A DNA stretch of 64,000 nt from Mucilaginibacter dorajii (lineage in GTDB: Bacteria; Bacteroidota; Bacteroidia; Sphingobacteriales; Sphingobacteriaceae). The position numbers were made by a program, and so were the translations under genes. The stretch is from contig NZ_JANTYS010000003.1 in assembly GCF_024808255.1 (NCBI RefSeq), positions 124,001-188,000 on the forward strand. The letters run 5' to 3'. The notes below the pieces were generated by a model that worked only from the letters and a program-made list of their open reading frames with translations, ran no database searches and had not been told where the DNA came from. Numbering within the stretch: the first letter of the stretch is position 1; every line of letters starts with the position of its first letter. Shown piece after piece: positions 45,782 to 56,069 of the stretch.

Positions 45782-46921
45782 ATGGCATATAATAAAACAT
45801 ATATACAGGAACTAATAATTGAACGGGTTGCCGGTACTATTAGTGTTGAGGATGATAGTTTGCTTGAAACCGCCATTCAGCATGATGAACACGTGAAGCA
45901 AATGTGGCACGAGATGCAGCAGGAGCTAAATTCAAACCAAACATTTTTTGATAACGTCGACGAAAATAATGCCTGGGATAAAATTGAGCCACAAATTTCA
46001 AATATAAGGCCGATAGGCCCCAGGCACGGCGGGGTATCCAAATGGATTTCGATAGCCGCTTTATTGTGCATTAGTGTGGGGCTTTTCTTTTATTGGCAAC
46101 CAAAACCGGTTACACAGGCCTTGATTGTAAAAAAAAACACCAATAAACCCGCCATAGAGTTGCAAATGGCAAACGGGCAGCATATCGATCTTTCGGATAC
46201 CGCTAAACGGATTATCAATACCTCTTTTGCCCATTTAAAAAAAGGTAGCAATGGCTTAAGTTATCAGTTAGCCAACACCAAAACGCAGGAATGGAGCACA
46301 CTGGTAATTCCCCCCAAATTAAGCTACCAGATAGTTTTATCTGATGGTACCGAAGTTTGGATGAACTCGGCATCCAGTCTGCGGTTTCCTTTCGCTTTTA
46401 CAGGTTCAACAAGAGATGTGTATTTAAGCGGCGAAGCGTTTTTTAAAGTGGCAAAAAATAAAGCACTGCCATTTATTGTGCACACCAATCAAACCGATAT
46501 TAAAGTACTGGGCACCCGGTTTAATGTAAATACTTATAAAACCGATATTACAACAACATCATTGGTAGAAGGTTCTGTAACTACTAACAGCGTAAATAGT
46601 CCCAAGCTATTATTATATCCCGGCTACCAGGCTGTTTATGCCACCGGGAAGGGCTTTTCAACGCAGTCATTTGACGCCGATGTAGAACTGGCCTGGATGC
46701 ATGATATATATTATTTTCACGACACAAAACTGCAGGACATTGGCGAAGTGCTCTCGCGCTGGTTTGATGTAAAAGTTGTTTTTGATGACCCCGCCAAGGC
46801 CCGGGAAGAGTTTAGTGGTGCCATCCAAAAAAATAGACCGGTGGAAGTTTTTATACAAAATATCAAAACATCGGCAGGTGTAAAAACCTCTTTTGCAGAT
46901 GGCGTTTTGCATATCAAATAA
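45782..46921 (+). CDS. FecR-family anti-sigma factor
   Basis: The 379-residue inner-membrane protein has a cytoplasmic N-terminal part (about 1-85) that binds the sigma factor, a single membrane segment (WISIAALLCISVGLFFYW, about 89-106), a FecR domain with LSDGTEVWMNSASSLRFPF and GTRFNVNTYKTDITTTSLVEG, and a C-terminal DUF4974-like domain (LQDIGEVLSRWFDVKVVF). It passes a signal from the STN domain of the SusC protein downstream to the sigma factor upstream. Spacing and order match other Bacteroidota modules. Confidence 0.93.
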   Translation: MAYNKTYIQELIIERVAGTISVEDDSLLETAIQHDEHVKQMWHEMQQELNSNQTFFDNVDENNAWDKIEPQISNIRPIGPRHGGVSKWISIAALLCISVGLFFYWQPKPVTQALIVKKNTNKPAIELQMANGQHIDLSDTAKRIINTSFAHLKKGSNGLSYQLANTKTQEWSTLVIPPKLSYQIVLSDGTEVWMNSASSLRFPFAFTGSTRDVYLSGEAFFKVAKNKALPFIVHTNQTDIKVLGTRFNVNTYKTDITTTSLVEGSVTTNSVNSPKLLLYPGYQAVYATGKGFSTQSFDADVELAWMHDIYYFHDTKLQDIGEVLSRWFDVKVVFDDPAKAREEFSGAIQKNRPVEVFIQNIKTSAGVKTSFADGVLHIK

Positions 46922-47107
46922 TACTACGCTTTAAAAGTTTACCCACATGCTTAGTGTTGTGGTTCTGTCGCCAAACTATTTGATTTAATGTTCTTTATAG
47001 CTATTTGTGTAGCTAAATAATAAAAAAATAATCTTTTTTTATTTCCCCATTCACCCGATTTTATCAAATCAGGTCTTAGAAGAAACCAATTATCAAACCC
47101 AATAAAT

Positions 47108-50100
47108 ATGGAGAGAATTTTATTCTGCCGGCGGATAATACTGCCCTTTATTTTTCTTTTATTGGTAACCCGGTATAGTGCTGTACAGGCGCAAAGCACG
47201 GGGCCAATAACACTCAAAAAGGCTAATACCACCTTAGCCGAGGTATTTAAAACAATCAAAAAGCAAACCGGGCTCACTGTTTTTTACAGCAACAATCTTT
47301 TAAATGATAAAGAAATTGTTTCTGTCGATTTTAAAAACATGGAGTTAAAAGAAGTTTTTGCTATCCTTTTAAAAGGGAAAAACCTGAGTTATGTGGTGCG
47401 CGACCAGCTCATTGTAATTGAAAAAAGCGAACCCACAACCGCTGCCCCTCTACAGCAGCAAAAGGAGCCGGTTAAGGCAGCCATCCCTAAAAAAGTACAG
47501 GGTATTGTTACCGACGATAAGGGCCTTACCTTACCCGGAGTAAGCGTTAAGGTTAAAGGTACCAGCATTGGCACACAATCAGATGTAGATGGAAGGTACT
47601 CCTTAAACTTAAAAGAGGGTGCCACCGTCGTTGTGTTTTCATTTGTTGGATCAAAATCGCAAGCGTTTGAATTGGCAACTTATCCCTTATCTGCTAATGG
47701 AACTTATAAAATAGACGTGCAGATGGGCGCCGACAAAACGGACCTTGACGAGGTTGCTGTAGTTGCCTACGGTACGCAGAAAAAGGCGAGTTTGGTAAGC
47801 TCCATAACTACAGTAAGCCCTAAACAACTTAAAGGGCCCTCAAGTAACCTTACTACTATGCTTGCCGGTGTGGTACCGGGCATGATATCATATCAGCGAA
47901 GTGGTGAGCCCGGTGCCGATAATGCCCAGTTTTTCATTCGTGGTGTTGGTACATTTGGAGCCGGTAAAGTTGATCCATTGATTTTGATTGATGGTATCGA
48001 ATCCTCGACTACCGACCTGGCCCGGTTACAACCTGATGATATTTCCGGTTTTTCGGTGTTAAAAGATGCAACAGCTTCATCGTTGTACGGGGCCCGTGGT
48101 GCAAACGGTGTTATCCTGGTAACCACTAAACGTGGTGAAACAGGAGCGGTTAAATTCAATGTACGCGGCGAAAATTCAACCTCGTCAAATATCAAAAACG
48201 TCGATCTGGCCGATAATATTACTTACATGACTTTGGCCAACGAGGCTGTGCTTACCCGTAACCCCCTGGGTGCGCTGCCTTATTCACAAAATAAAATAGA
48301 TCATACCGCGGCAGGCGATGATCCGCTGTTATATCCAAGCAATAACTGGATCAAGCAGCTCATAAAAACCAAAACCAACAATCAAAGGTTTAATATGAAT
48401 GCCAGTGGCGGGTCAGAAAAAGCGAAGTACTACCTGGCCATGACCTACAATATTGATAATGGTAACCTGGCCGAAAACAGCCTGAACAATTTCAGCAACA
48501 ATATTAAGCTGCAATCATACTCCTTATTATCAAACACCACCTTAAACCTTACCAAAACCACCGAGGTGGTAGTAAGTTTAAAAGGCCAGTTTGATAGCTA
48601 CCACGGACCAATTAATGGCGGTGGCTACACCTTTTTAAATGCTTTGTGGAGTAACCCGGTAGCTTTTCCGGCTATTTACCCCAGCAATTTGTTGCCGTAC
48701 GCAAACCACCCGCTTTTTGGTAACGCTATTATACCCAGCGGCGGCCTGTATATGAACCCATACGCGCAATCACTGTCGGGTTTTCAAAGTTCAAATACCA
48801 GTACCCTAACAGCGCAATTAAACTTAAATCAAAAGCTCGATTTTATTACCAATGGCTTATCTGCCAGGGTAATGGCTTATACAACGCGTTATTCGTATTT
48901 TACGGTTTCACGCCAGTATAGCCCTTACTACTATCAATCAAATGTACTTAACGGTCAATTTAATGGTTTAACCTTACTAAATGATGGTTCGGCAGGCAGC
49001 ATAGGTGCCACGCCAACCGAATATTTAACTTATAGTCAAAATCCGACGCTAAACGTATCAAATTCAACCACCTACATTGAAACGGCTGTAAACTACAACC
49101 GTACATTCGGGCAAAAACATGCTGTTAGCGGCTTATTAATTGGTACCATGCGTAATTACCTTACCGGCAACGCGCCAACGCTGCAACTGTCGTTGCCATC
49201 GCGCAACCAGGGTGTATCGGGCAGGTTTACTTACGGGTACGATAACCGCTACCTGTTTGAATTTAACTTTGGTTACAATGGTTCCGAGCGTTTTGCAAGT
49301 AACCACCGTTTCGGCTTTTTCCCATCTGTGGGTGCCGGCTGGGTGGTATCAAATGAGAAGTTTTTTGAGCCGCTGCTTTCTGTTGTTGATAACCTTAAAT
49401 TCAGGTTTACCTACGGTTTAGTGGGAAATGATCAGATTGGGCGGCCTGAAGATAGGTTTTTCTACCTGTCTGATGTTAGCTTAAACAGTGGCAGTAATGG
49501 CCAGTTTGGTACCAATTATGCCTACAGCAGGCCAGGCGTGGTTACCTATCGGTATGAAAATCAAAATATCACCTGGGAGCAATCAAGGCAAACCAATCTT
49601 GGTATGGATTTAACGGTGGCAAAAAACTTTACCTTAACAGTAGATGCTTATCAGCAAAAACGCGATAATATTTTAATGGTACGCAGCACTATACCTACCT
49701 CTATGGGTTTACAGGCCGATATATCCTCAAACGCGGGTAAATCATCCAGTAAAGGTGTTGACATTGCTATGGATTATAAGAAAAACTTTACCAACTCTTT
49801 CTGGATCCAATCGCGCGGTACACTTACTTACGCAAAAAGCAAGCTATTGAAAAATGAAGAACCTATTTATCCTGCCAACATGCAATACCTGAGCAAAGTA
49901 GGCAATTCATTAAACCAAATATATGGCCTTGTTGCCGAACGACTGTTTATTGACGATAAAGATGTTGCTAATTCGCCGGTGCAAAGCTTTGGCGATTATA
50001 AAGCCGGTGATATTAAGTACCGGGATATGAATGGTGATGGTAAAATAACCGCATCAGACGTGGTGCCGATAGGTTACCCACAGGTGCCCGAAATTATCTA

Positions 50101-50620
50101 CGGTTTTGGCTTTTCGGTAGGGTATAAAAATTTTGATATCAGTGCCTTCTTCCAGGGATCGGCCCGCTCATCCTTTGTTATCAACTCGGCAGATATTTCT
50201 CCATTCTATTTAGTGAATGCTTACAATCCGAATAACAAACTTGATGTCGGTAACCAAAGTGGCCTGCTCAATTCCATAGCTAATGACCATTGGTCAGAAG
50301 ATAACCGCAACCCCTATGCGTTTTGGCCGCGTTTAAGCAGCACCATACAGCCAAATAATAGTCAAACCGATACTTCACCAACATCAACATGGTGGTTGCG
50401 TGATGGTTCATTCCTTCGCCTGAAATCGGCAGAGATTGGCTACAATTTCACTAAAAAACAATTGAAGGGTATTCATTTGAATAGCGCGCGTATTTATGTA
50501 AACGGCCTAAACCTGTTAACGGTAAGCAGCTTTAAGCTGTGGGACCCTGAAATGGGAGCATCGGGATTGGGATATCCAATTCAAAAAGTGTTTAACCTGG
50601 GCTTAAGGGTAGAATTTTAA
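47108..50620 (+). CDS. SusC-family TonB-dependent transducer with STN domain
   Basis: The 1170-residue outer-membrane protein both imports substrate and signals. After the signal peptide (residues 1-29, cut near VQAQ) is an STN domain at about 35-100 (TTLAEVFKTIKKQTGLTVFY; SNNLLNDKEIVSVDFKN). It reaches into the periplasm to contact FecR. A carboxypeptidase-D-like domain (about 125-210), a TonB-box region LDEVAVVAYGTQKK, the plug and the barrel follow. The sigma/FecR pair upstream makes a full cell-surface signalling loop. Substrate unknown, but surface lipoproteins downstream suggest a glycan. Confidence 0.95.
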   Translation: MERILFCRRIILPFIFLLLVTRYSAVQAQSTGPITLKKANTTLAEVFKTIKKQTGLTVFYSNNLLNDKEIVSVDFKNMELKEVFAILLKGKNLSYVVRDQLIVIEKSEPTTAAPLQQQKEPVKAAIPKKVQGIVTDDKGLTLPGVSVKVKGTSIGTQSDVDGRYSLNLKEGATVVVFSFVGSKSQAFELATYPLSANGTYKIDVQMGADKTDLDEVAVVAYGTQKKASLVSSITTVSPKQLKGPSSNLTTMLAGVVPGMISYQRSGEPGADNAQFFIRGVGTFGAGKVDPLILIDGIESSTTDLARLQPDDISGFSVLKDATASSLYGARGANGVILVTTKRGETGAVKFNVRGENSTSSNIKNVDLADNITYMTLANEAVLTRNPLGALPYSQNKIDHTAAGDDPLLYPSNNWIKQLIKTKTNNQRFNMNASGGSEKAKYYLAMTYNIDNGNLAENSLNNFSNNIKLQSYSLLSNTTLNLTKTTEVVVSLKGQFDSYHGPINGGGYTFLNALWSNPVAFPAIYPSNLLPYANHPLFGNAIIPSGGLYMNPYAQSLSGFQSSNTSTLTAQLNLNQKLDFITNGLSARVMAYTTRYSYFTVSRQYSPYYYQSNVLNGQFNGLTLLNDGSAGSIGATPTEYLTYSQNPTLNVSNSTTYIETAVNYNRTFGQKHAVSGLLIGTMRNYLTGNAPTLQLSLPSRNQGVSGRFTYGYDNRYLFEFNFGYNGSERFASNHRFGFFPSVGAGWVVSNEKFFEPLLSVVDNLKFRFTYGLVGNDQIGRPEDRFFYLSDVSLNSGSNGQFGTNYAYSRPGVVTYRYENQNITWEQSRQTNLGMDLTVAKNFTLTVDAYQQKRDNILMVRSTIPTSMGLQADISSNAGKSSSKGVDIAMDYKKNFTNSFWIQSRGTLTYAKSKLLKNEEPIYPANMQYLSKVGNSLNQIYGLVAERLFIDDKDVANSPVQSFGDYKAGDIKYRDMNGDGKITASDVVPIGYPQVPEIIYGFGFSVGYKNFDISAFFQGSARSSFVINSADISPFYLVNAYNPNNKLDVGNQSGLLNSIANDHWSEDNRNPYAFWPRLSSTIQPNNSQTDTSPTSTWWLRDGSFLRLKSAEIGYNFTKKQLKGIHLNSARIYVNGLNLLTVSSFKLWDPEMGASGLGYPIQKVFNLGLRVEF

Positions 50621-50639
50621 AAGCTTTCAAATCAATTAT

Positions 50640-52616
50640 ATGAAAAGTAATTTTATAGAAAAAATTAAGCATACTGTATCAAACCACGCGCCTAAAGGAT
50701 ATCTCAGTCTTTTAATAGTGGCTTTAATAATAGTATTGCCAATATCATCCTGCAAAAAATCATTCCTTGATGTAGTGCCGGACAACGTATCAACCATAGC
50801 TAACGCGTTTGTTTCAAAAACTGAGGCAGAAAAGTACCTGTTTACCTGCTACTCATACCTGCCTACAGAAACCGACCCGACCTATAACGTAGGCCTTACC
50901 GCCAGCGACGAGGTTTGGGTAGAAGACCCGGCCGGCCACATACGGCCAACAAACGTGCTGCAATTGCCAAGGAACTTTCAAAATTCGTCAGATCCGATTG
51001 CCAATTATATGGATGGTACCAGGGATGCCGCTGCGAATTACAAGGCTATACGCGATTGTAATGTTTTTCTTGAAAACGTAAGCGACCTGACCAAAGTACG
51101 CGACCTGGATGCAGATACACGCCAACGCTGGATAGCCGAGGCACAATTTTTAAAGGCCTTTTATCATTTTCAATTGTTCAGGGCTTATGGGCCAATCCCC
51201 ATTATCGATAAAAATTTAGCCATTGATGCATCTATTGATCAGATAAGGGTAAAACGCCGCCCCGTTGATGAAGTAGTGAACTATATTGCCGGTTTATATG
51301 ACCTGGCAGCAGCTAAACTGCCTTTAACCATCAGGAACGAAGGGAGCGAACTGGGCCGTGTTACCAAAGGTGCTGCATTGAGCATGAAAGCAAAACTGCT
51401 GGTAACGGCGGCAAGCCCCTTGTTTAACGGTAACCCCGACTATAACTCATTTAAAAATAAAGATGGGGAGCAGTTATTTAACCCAACCTATAGCGCCCAA
51501 AAATGGCAGTTGGCGGCTGATGCCTGTAAAACGGCTATAGATTTTTGCGAATCTCAAAATATACAGTTGTATACTTTTCCTGCACCAACCAATAAACTTA
51601 GCGATACTACCATGACGCAAATGAGCATCAGGAATGCCATGAGCGAAAAGTGGAACGATGAGTTGATTTGGGGTTTAACTGCCGATAACAACATTAACTA
51701 CAACTCGTTTTTCCAGTCGATGTGTGCCGGCCAGTATGATTTTAATAATGCTGATGCCGCTAAATCTGCAAATCGCCCGTTGCTTGGCCCAACTATAAAA
51801 ATGGCCAAACTGTTTTATACCAAAAACGGGGTGCCTATTAATGAAGATAAAACGCTTGATTTTAGCAATATAGCGCAATTGCGTGTTGGTACCCATGCCG
51901 AGCGTTTTAATATTAAAGAAGGCGAAACTACAGCCCGCCTTAATTTTGACAGGGAGCCACGCTATTACGCCGATTTGGGTTTTGACCGTGGTGTATGGTA
52001 TATGGCCAACAGCCCAACTAAAACCGACGAAGATACCTGGTGGATGAAATCGCGCGGTGCCGAGGTTGGCCAATCATCGCCCATACCTATTGCCGGTTTT
52101 TATATGAAAAAAGCGCTTAACTGGCATTACGAATGGGCCACAGTTACTTATATCAATTATCCATGGCCAGAAATGCGCCTGTCTGATCTTTACCTGTTGT
52201 ATGCCGAAGCATTAAACGAGGCCCAGGGTCCGGTACCTGATGTGTATACCTATATAAACCGCATCAGGGCCAGGGCTGGTTTGCCTACTGTGCAGGATTC
52301 CTGGTCAAATTACAGCATTAACCCAACCAAGTATACTACTAAGGATGGTATGAGGGCAATTATACAACGCGAACGCGCGGTTGAACTTTGCTTTGAAGGT
52401 CATCGCTTTTGGGATTTACTACGCTGGAAAACAGCAGGTGTTGAACTTAACAGTAACGTAACAGGCTGGTCTATCAGCGAAAACTCGCCTGAGTTATATT
52501 ACCGCGAGCGCTCCATTTATTCGAGGCAGTTTGTAGTTCCGCGTGATTATTTATGGCCAATAAAGGAAAGCGATCTGTTGGTTAACCAAAACCTGGTTCA
52601 AAACCCTAACTGGTAA
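50640..52616 (+). CDS. SusD/RagB-family lipoprotein
   Basis: The 658-residue protein pairs with the STN-type SusC 19 bases upstream. The signal peptide has a longer n-region, with the hydrophobic stretch LIVALIIVLPISSC ending at the lipobox cysteine near residue 38. Helical SusD motifs are visible (RQRWIAEAQFLKAFYHFQL; GRVTKGAALSMKAKLLVTA) and the C-terminal block ERAVELCFEGHRFWDLLRW. It is longer than the average SusD, with an extra segment in the middle. The next gene begins right at its stop. Confidence 0.94.
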   Translation: MKSNFIEKIKHTVSNHAPKGYLSLLIVALIIVLPISSCKKSFLDVVPDNVSTIANAFVSKTEAEKYLFTCYSYLPTETDPTYNVGLTASDEVWVEDPAGHIRPTNVLQLPRNFQNSSDPIANYMDGTRDAAANYKAIRDCNVFLENVSDLTKVRDLDADTRQRWIAEAQFLKAFYHFQLFRAYGPIPIIDKNLAIDASIDQIRVKRRPVDEVVNYIAGLYDLAAAKLPLTIRNEGSELGRVTKGAALSMKAKLLVTAASPLFNGNPDYNSFKNKDGEQLFNPTYSAQKWQLAADACKTAIDFCESQNIQLYTFPAPTNKLSDTTMTQMSIRNAMSEKWNDELIWGLTADNNINYNSFFQSMCAGQYDFNNADAAKSANRPLLGPTIKMAKLFYTKNGVPINEDKTLDFSNIAQLRVGTHAERFNIKEGETTARLNFDREPRYYADLGFDRGVWYMANSPTKTDEDTWWMKSRGAEVGQSSPIPIAGFYMKKALNWHYEWATVTYINYPWPEMRLSDLYLLYAEALNEAQGPVPDVYTYINRIRARAGLPTVQDSWSNYSINPTKYTTKDGMRAIIQRERAVELCFEGHRFWDLLRWKTAGVELNSNVTGWSISENSPELYYRERSIYSRQFVVPRDYLWPIKESDLLVNQNLVQNPNW

Positions 52617-52655
52617 ATGTATAGTAAACATATGTTTAACAATAAAAACATTAAC

Positions 52656-53861
52656 ATGGAAACAACGAAATTACGAGCTGCGTTTTGCATATGGTTATTA
52701 GCAATAGTAATAACCGGCTGTAAGCAGGAAACACTTAATAAGCCTACAGTAACTAATAATGCCGCCCCTGGTGTTGTTAGCAACGTACAGGTAAAAAACC
52801 AAAACGGAGCGGCCAATTTAACTTATACATTGCCTGGCGACGCTGATCTTTTTTATGTAAAAGCGGTATACGAAACCTCGCCGGGTAAAACGCGCGAAGT
52901 TATAGCATCGCATTATACCAATAATATAACGGTTGATGGCTTTGCCGATACGCTTGCACACGTGGTAAAATTATACGCTGTTAATTCAAGCGAAAAAGCG
53001 TCGGCACCGATTAGTGTTACCGTAACTCCGCTTACGCCACCCTATATTCTTGCTTTTCGTTCGCTTAAGGTAACGGCCACGTTTGGTGGGTTTAATGTAG
53101 TGGCTGATAACATTAATCAGGATAACCTGGCTATTATACCCATGGTTGATACCGCTAATAATGGTTTGTATGTGCAACCAAAAGGCATGGATAACATTTA
53201 CAGTAACAGTGTTTTAATAAAAGCCGCAGTAAGAGGCCAGCCAGCTGTTGAGCGTAAATACGCGTTTTTTGTGCGCGACAGGTTTTTAAATAAATCTGAC
53301 ACCCTTTTTATGAAGCTTACACCATTTTACGAGGAGCAGTTTTCAAAATCAGATTGGTCGCCTTATGTACTGCCGGGCGATGCTACCAATTTATACTCGT
53401 ACACAGATATTACCAAAATTTGGGATGGCAATTTTACAGGTGGCTGGCCAAACTGTCTTTTCACGGTTGAAAGCGCAGGCAGCCCACAAATGGTAACGTT
53501 TGATTTGGGTAAACAACGGGTATTGAGCCGTTTTATACTTAATCCTTTCCTTGAAGTTGGTAACGTATACTATGTAAGGGGTAATTTAAGGGATTTTGAA
53601 ATATGGGGCTCTAATGCGCCAAATGTCAGTGGTGCATTAGATGCTTCATGGACAAAACTGGTAACCTGTACCGTGGTAAAACCATCTGGTTCTGCATCTG
53701 GCACAGAAACCCCTGCCGACTTTAAATACGCTCAAGACGGCTGGGGATATGATTTTCCGGCAAGCTCAATTTCATATCGGTATATCCGTATCAGGAGCCT
53801 GCGCAACTGGACAGGATCATACTTTATGAGTATCAGCGAATTTACCTTGTTTGGGAAGTAG
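52656..53861 (+). CDS. DUF4959/DUF5126/DUF5000-type surface lipoprotein
   Basis: About 401 residues from the preferred ATG at 52656 (METTKLRAAFCIWLLAIVIT, lipobox TGC). An upstream in-frame ATG at 52617 sits right after the SusD stop and would add 13 residues. The mature protein has a fibronectin-like N-terminal domain, a middle domain, and a C-terminal discoidin-like (F5/8 type C) domain (KIWDGNFTGGWPNCLFTVES; VTFDLGKQRVLSRFILNP; RYIRIRSLRNWTGSYFMSIS). Such proteins follow SusC/SusD pairs and probably bind glycans at the surface. Confidence 0.85.
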   Translation: METTKLRAAFCIWLLAIVITGCKQETLNKPTVTNNAAPGVVSNVQVKNQNGAANLTYTLPGDADLFYVKAVYETSPGKTREVIASHYTNNITVDGFADTLAHVVKLYAVNSSEKASAPISVTVTPLTPPYILAFRSLKVTATFGGFNVVADNINQDNLAIIPMVDTANNGLYVQPKGMDNIYSNSVLIKAAVRGQPAVERKYAFFVRDRFLNKSDTLFMKLTPFYEEQFSKSDWSPYVLPGDATNLYSYTDITKIWDGNFTGGWPNCLFTVESAGSPQMVTFDLGKQRVLSRFILNPFLEVGNVYYVRGNLRDFEIWGSNAPNVSGALDASWTKLVTCTVVKPSGSASGTETPADFKYAQDGWGYDFPASSISYRYIRIRSLRNWTGSYFMSISEFTLFGK

Positions 53862-53898
53862 TAAACGCATACAGGCATTTTTCAATTTAATTTCAATT

Positions 53899-55146
53899 AT
53901 GAAACAGTATAAATATATATCATACTACCTTTTGGTGCTAATGGCGTTTATCATGAGCGCCTGCACTAAAATGGATGATTACAAAAAGAAATACGAACCA
54001 AACGGGCCAATTACATACCCGGGCAAGCTGGATTCGGTACAGTTGTTTTCGGGCAAAAACCGGGTGCTTTTAACCGGGCTTTTTACATCCGATCCTAAAA
54101 TTGTAAAGTACAGGGTTTATTGGAACAGTAAGCAGGACTCTGTTGAAACGCCGGTAACCCGTACATCTGGCGTGGATACCGCCAAATTGTATATTCCAAA
54201 CTTACCCGAAGGGATCATGAGTTTCGAAATCCGCACTTATGATAACCAGGGACATGTATCTATCCCGGTTACCATAGCAGGCAATGTGTACGGCAGCCTG
54301 TATCAAAGTTCGCTTATTAACCGGGGCATAGCCAAGGCCGAATTACAAACGGATGGTTCGGCGTTAATTAACTGGGCCGATGTTAATGCCGATGACGGCT
54401 TGCTATCGATGGAAATTAAATACAGCGATGTGGCTAATAAACAACATGATACCTTAGTTACATCGGTGCCAACAGGTTTAAGTACATCTTTACCTAAATT
54501 TAAGGTAGGTAGTGTTATCAGTTACCGTACTGCTTTTAAACCCAATAAAACAGCCATCGATACTTTTTATGTAGACTATCAGGATCATAGCGTAAAGGCC
54601 GAGGTAACCAGCATTTATTTGTCAAATACAGGTCCTTTTCAAAGGAATAGTTTTGATGGCCGGTGGGGCACACTTGCAGCTCCATGGATTACCAACGCGG
54701 CTGCCAAAAATAAGGATAATGGTACCAATGGCGGTTATTCATCTGATGCAGGCGGCGTTATTAACTGGGAAACATGGGGCTACACCCCTGTTGTAAACGG
54801 TATAATTTACCAGCCTACATCCGCCGCATTACCGGTAGGAACTTATCTTGTTTCGTTTAGTTATTACTCAGAAGTACAATCCAATTCAACCGTATATTGC
54901 GTAGCTGCAGCAGGCGGCAATGGCTTACCGGTATTAGCTAACCTTATTACAGCTTTAGGCTACACTGGTATGTATAACGGTGCAAACGTAGGCACAACCA
55001 GCCCTAACGCTACCGAAACAAAAACGTTCACGTTTACGCTTACCGCGCCACAGGTGGTATCAATTGGCTTTTTAGGCAATGTTGTTGGCAATGGAAATCC
55101 CGGTAGTTATTTCCAGGTATTTAATATTAAGCTGTATAAAATCTGA
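53899..55146 (+). CDS. DUF4998/DUF5013-type surface lipoprotein
   Basis: The 415-residue protein uses the ATG at 53899 (MKQYKYISYYLLVLMAFIMS), which gives a lipobox SAC followed by TKMDDYKKKY. The DUF4998 region is at about 35-210 (GPITYPGKLDSVQLFSGKNR; KVLLTG-like strand; YRVYWNSKQDSVETPV). The C-terminal 160 residues match the DUF5013 beta-sandwich (PVGTYLVSFSYYSE; VSIGFLGNVVGNGNPGSYF). It is the last gene of the sigma-FecR-SusCD unit and is followed by a strong terminator. Glycan binding is the likely role. Confidence 0.85.
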   Translation: MKQYKYISYYLLVLMAFIMSACTKMDDYKKKYEPNGPITYPGKLDSVQLFSGKNRVLLTGLFTSDPKIVKYRVYWNSKQDSVETPVTRTSGVDTAKLYIPNLPEGIMSFEIRTYDNQGHVSIPVTIAGNVYGSLYQSSLINRGIAKAELQTDGSALINWADVNADDGLLSMEIKYSDVANKQHDTLVTSVPTGLSTSLPKFKVGSVISYRTAFKPNKTAIDTFYVDYQDHSVKAEVTSIYLSNTGPFQRNSFDGRWGTLAAPWITNAAAKNKDNGTNGGYSSDAGGVINWETWGYTPVVNGIIYQPTSAALPVGTYLVSFSYYSEVQSNSTVYCVAAAGGNGLPVLANLITALGYTGMYNGANVGTTSPNATETKTFTFTLTAPQVVSIGFLGNVVGNGNPGSYFQVFNIKLYKI

Positions 55147-55206
55147 TGTTTTAAATAACCGATAGCTATAGTCAAACCAAAATTGACTTTATCTAAATAG
55201 TATCAC

Positions 55207-55247
55207 AATATCCCGGCTGGATAACTCCTGCCGGGATATTTTTTTAT
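55207..55247 (+). terminator. Intrinsic terminator of the SusCD signalling unit
   Basis: AATATCCCGGC (55207-55217) pairs with GCCGGGATATT (55230-55240), an 11-bp stem followed by TTTTTTA. It ends the long unit from the sigma factor gene. Confidence 0.92.
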
Positions 55248-55402
55248 TTGAGATTATCGCCCATTAAAGACGGGGGTATACCAACGCAAAGCGCTATTGC
55301 GTTGCTCCAACTGCTCATTCTTTACGTTCACACCGTAATGTAGAATTAAGATTTGGTTATGAAATGGATTGACAATGATTTATTACACGCTATATTAGCT
55401 AA

Positions 55403-55795
55403 ATGATGCTTAAACTTAACAGGATACACCATATTGCTATTATCTGTTCTGACTATCAAAAGTCGAAATATTTTTACAGCGAAATACTTGGTTTAAAAAT
55501 AGTTCGCGAGGTTTATCGCGAAGCAAGAGATTCTTATAAGCTCGATTTGGAAGTAGGCGATCTTTACCAGATTGAACTTTTTTCATTTCCAAATCCCGTG
55601 CCCCGTCCTTCCCGGCCGGAAGCTGCCGGCCTCCGTCATTTAGCTTTTGAGGTTAACGCTTTGGACGATGCCGTATTTCACATCACAGAATTTGGTATTG
55701 AGGTTGAGCCCATCAGGGTTGATGAATTTACCGGCAAACGCTTTACCTTTTTTTCCGATCCGGATGGGCTGCCGCTGGAATTGTATGAGCGATAG
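55403..55795 (+). CDS. VOC-family (glyoxalase-like) protein
   Basis: The 130-residue protein has one vicinal-oxygen-chelate domain with metal-ligand-type residues: His in IHHIAIICSDY, Glu in QIELFSF, His in LRHLAFEV and Glu in LPLELYE. The closest type is the YaeR/GloA2-like group of small glyoxalase-like proteins, whose substrate is not settled. A second ATG 3 bases in is equally possible. It stands alone between a terminator and a repeat. Confidence 0.88.
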   Translation: MMLKLNRIHHIAIICSDYQKSKYFYSEILGLKIVREVYREARDSYKLDLEVGDLYQIELFSFPNPVPRPSRPEAAGLRHLAFEVNALDDAVFHITEFGIEVEPIRVDEFTGKRFTFFSDPDGLPLELYER

Positions 55796-55803
55796 CTTTT
55801 TTT

Positions 55804-55955
55804 GTATCAAGTAGTAAGTATCAAGTATCAAGATTTGACTTTTTCAGACGGAAGGTTTTTAGACTTGAAAATTGATGTAGCTATCTTGCTACTGACTATT
55901 TGCAACCAACCGTAGCTGTCTTACTACTTGATACTTACTACTTACTACTAATTGT
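55804..55955. repeat. Inverted pair of TATCAAGTAGTAAGTATCAAG-type repeats
   Basis: A left block (about 55804-55833) of tandem TATCAAGTA/GTAAG units is repeated in inverse orientation at about 55919-55949 (CTTACTACTTGATACTTACT). Such TATCAAGTAGTAAG repeats occur in many Bacteroidota intergenic regions. The block could form a long hairpin between the VOC and nrtR genes. Confidence 0.65.
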
Positions 55956-56032
55956 CGTCCGCTTGCAAATCAAAATCCAAAAAATCAGATTAATCTGCTT
56001 AATCCCGGTTCCGACAAATCCCTTACCAATAA

Positions 56033-56053
56033 TTTGCGTGAATTTTCCGCATA
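56033..56053 (+). promoter_or_regulatory. Candidate NrtR box upstream of nrtR
   Basis: TTTGCGT-N7-CCGCATA resembles the perfect box at 56802-56822 (TTTGCGT-N7-ACGCAAA) with two changes in the right arm. It lies 16 bases before the nrtR ATG, consistent with autoregulation. Confidence 0.6.
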
Positions 56054-56069
56054 TTAATAACTTTGCGAT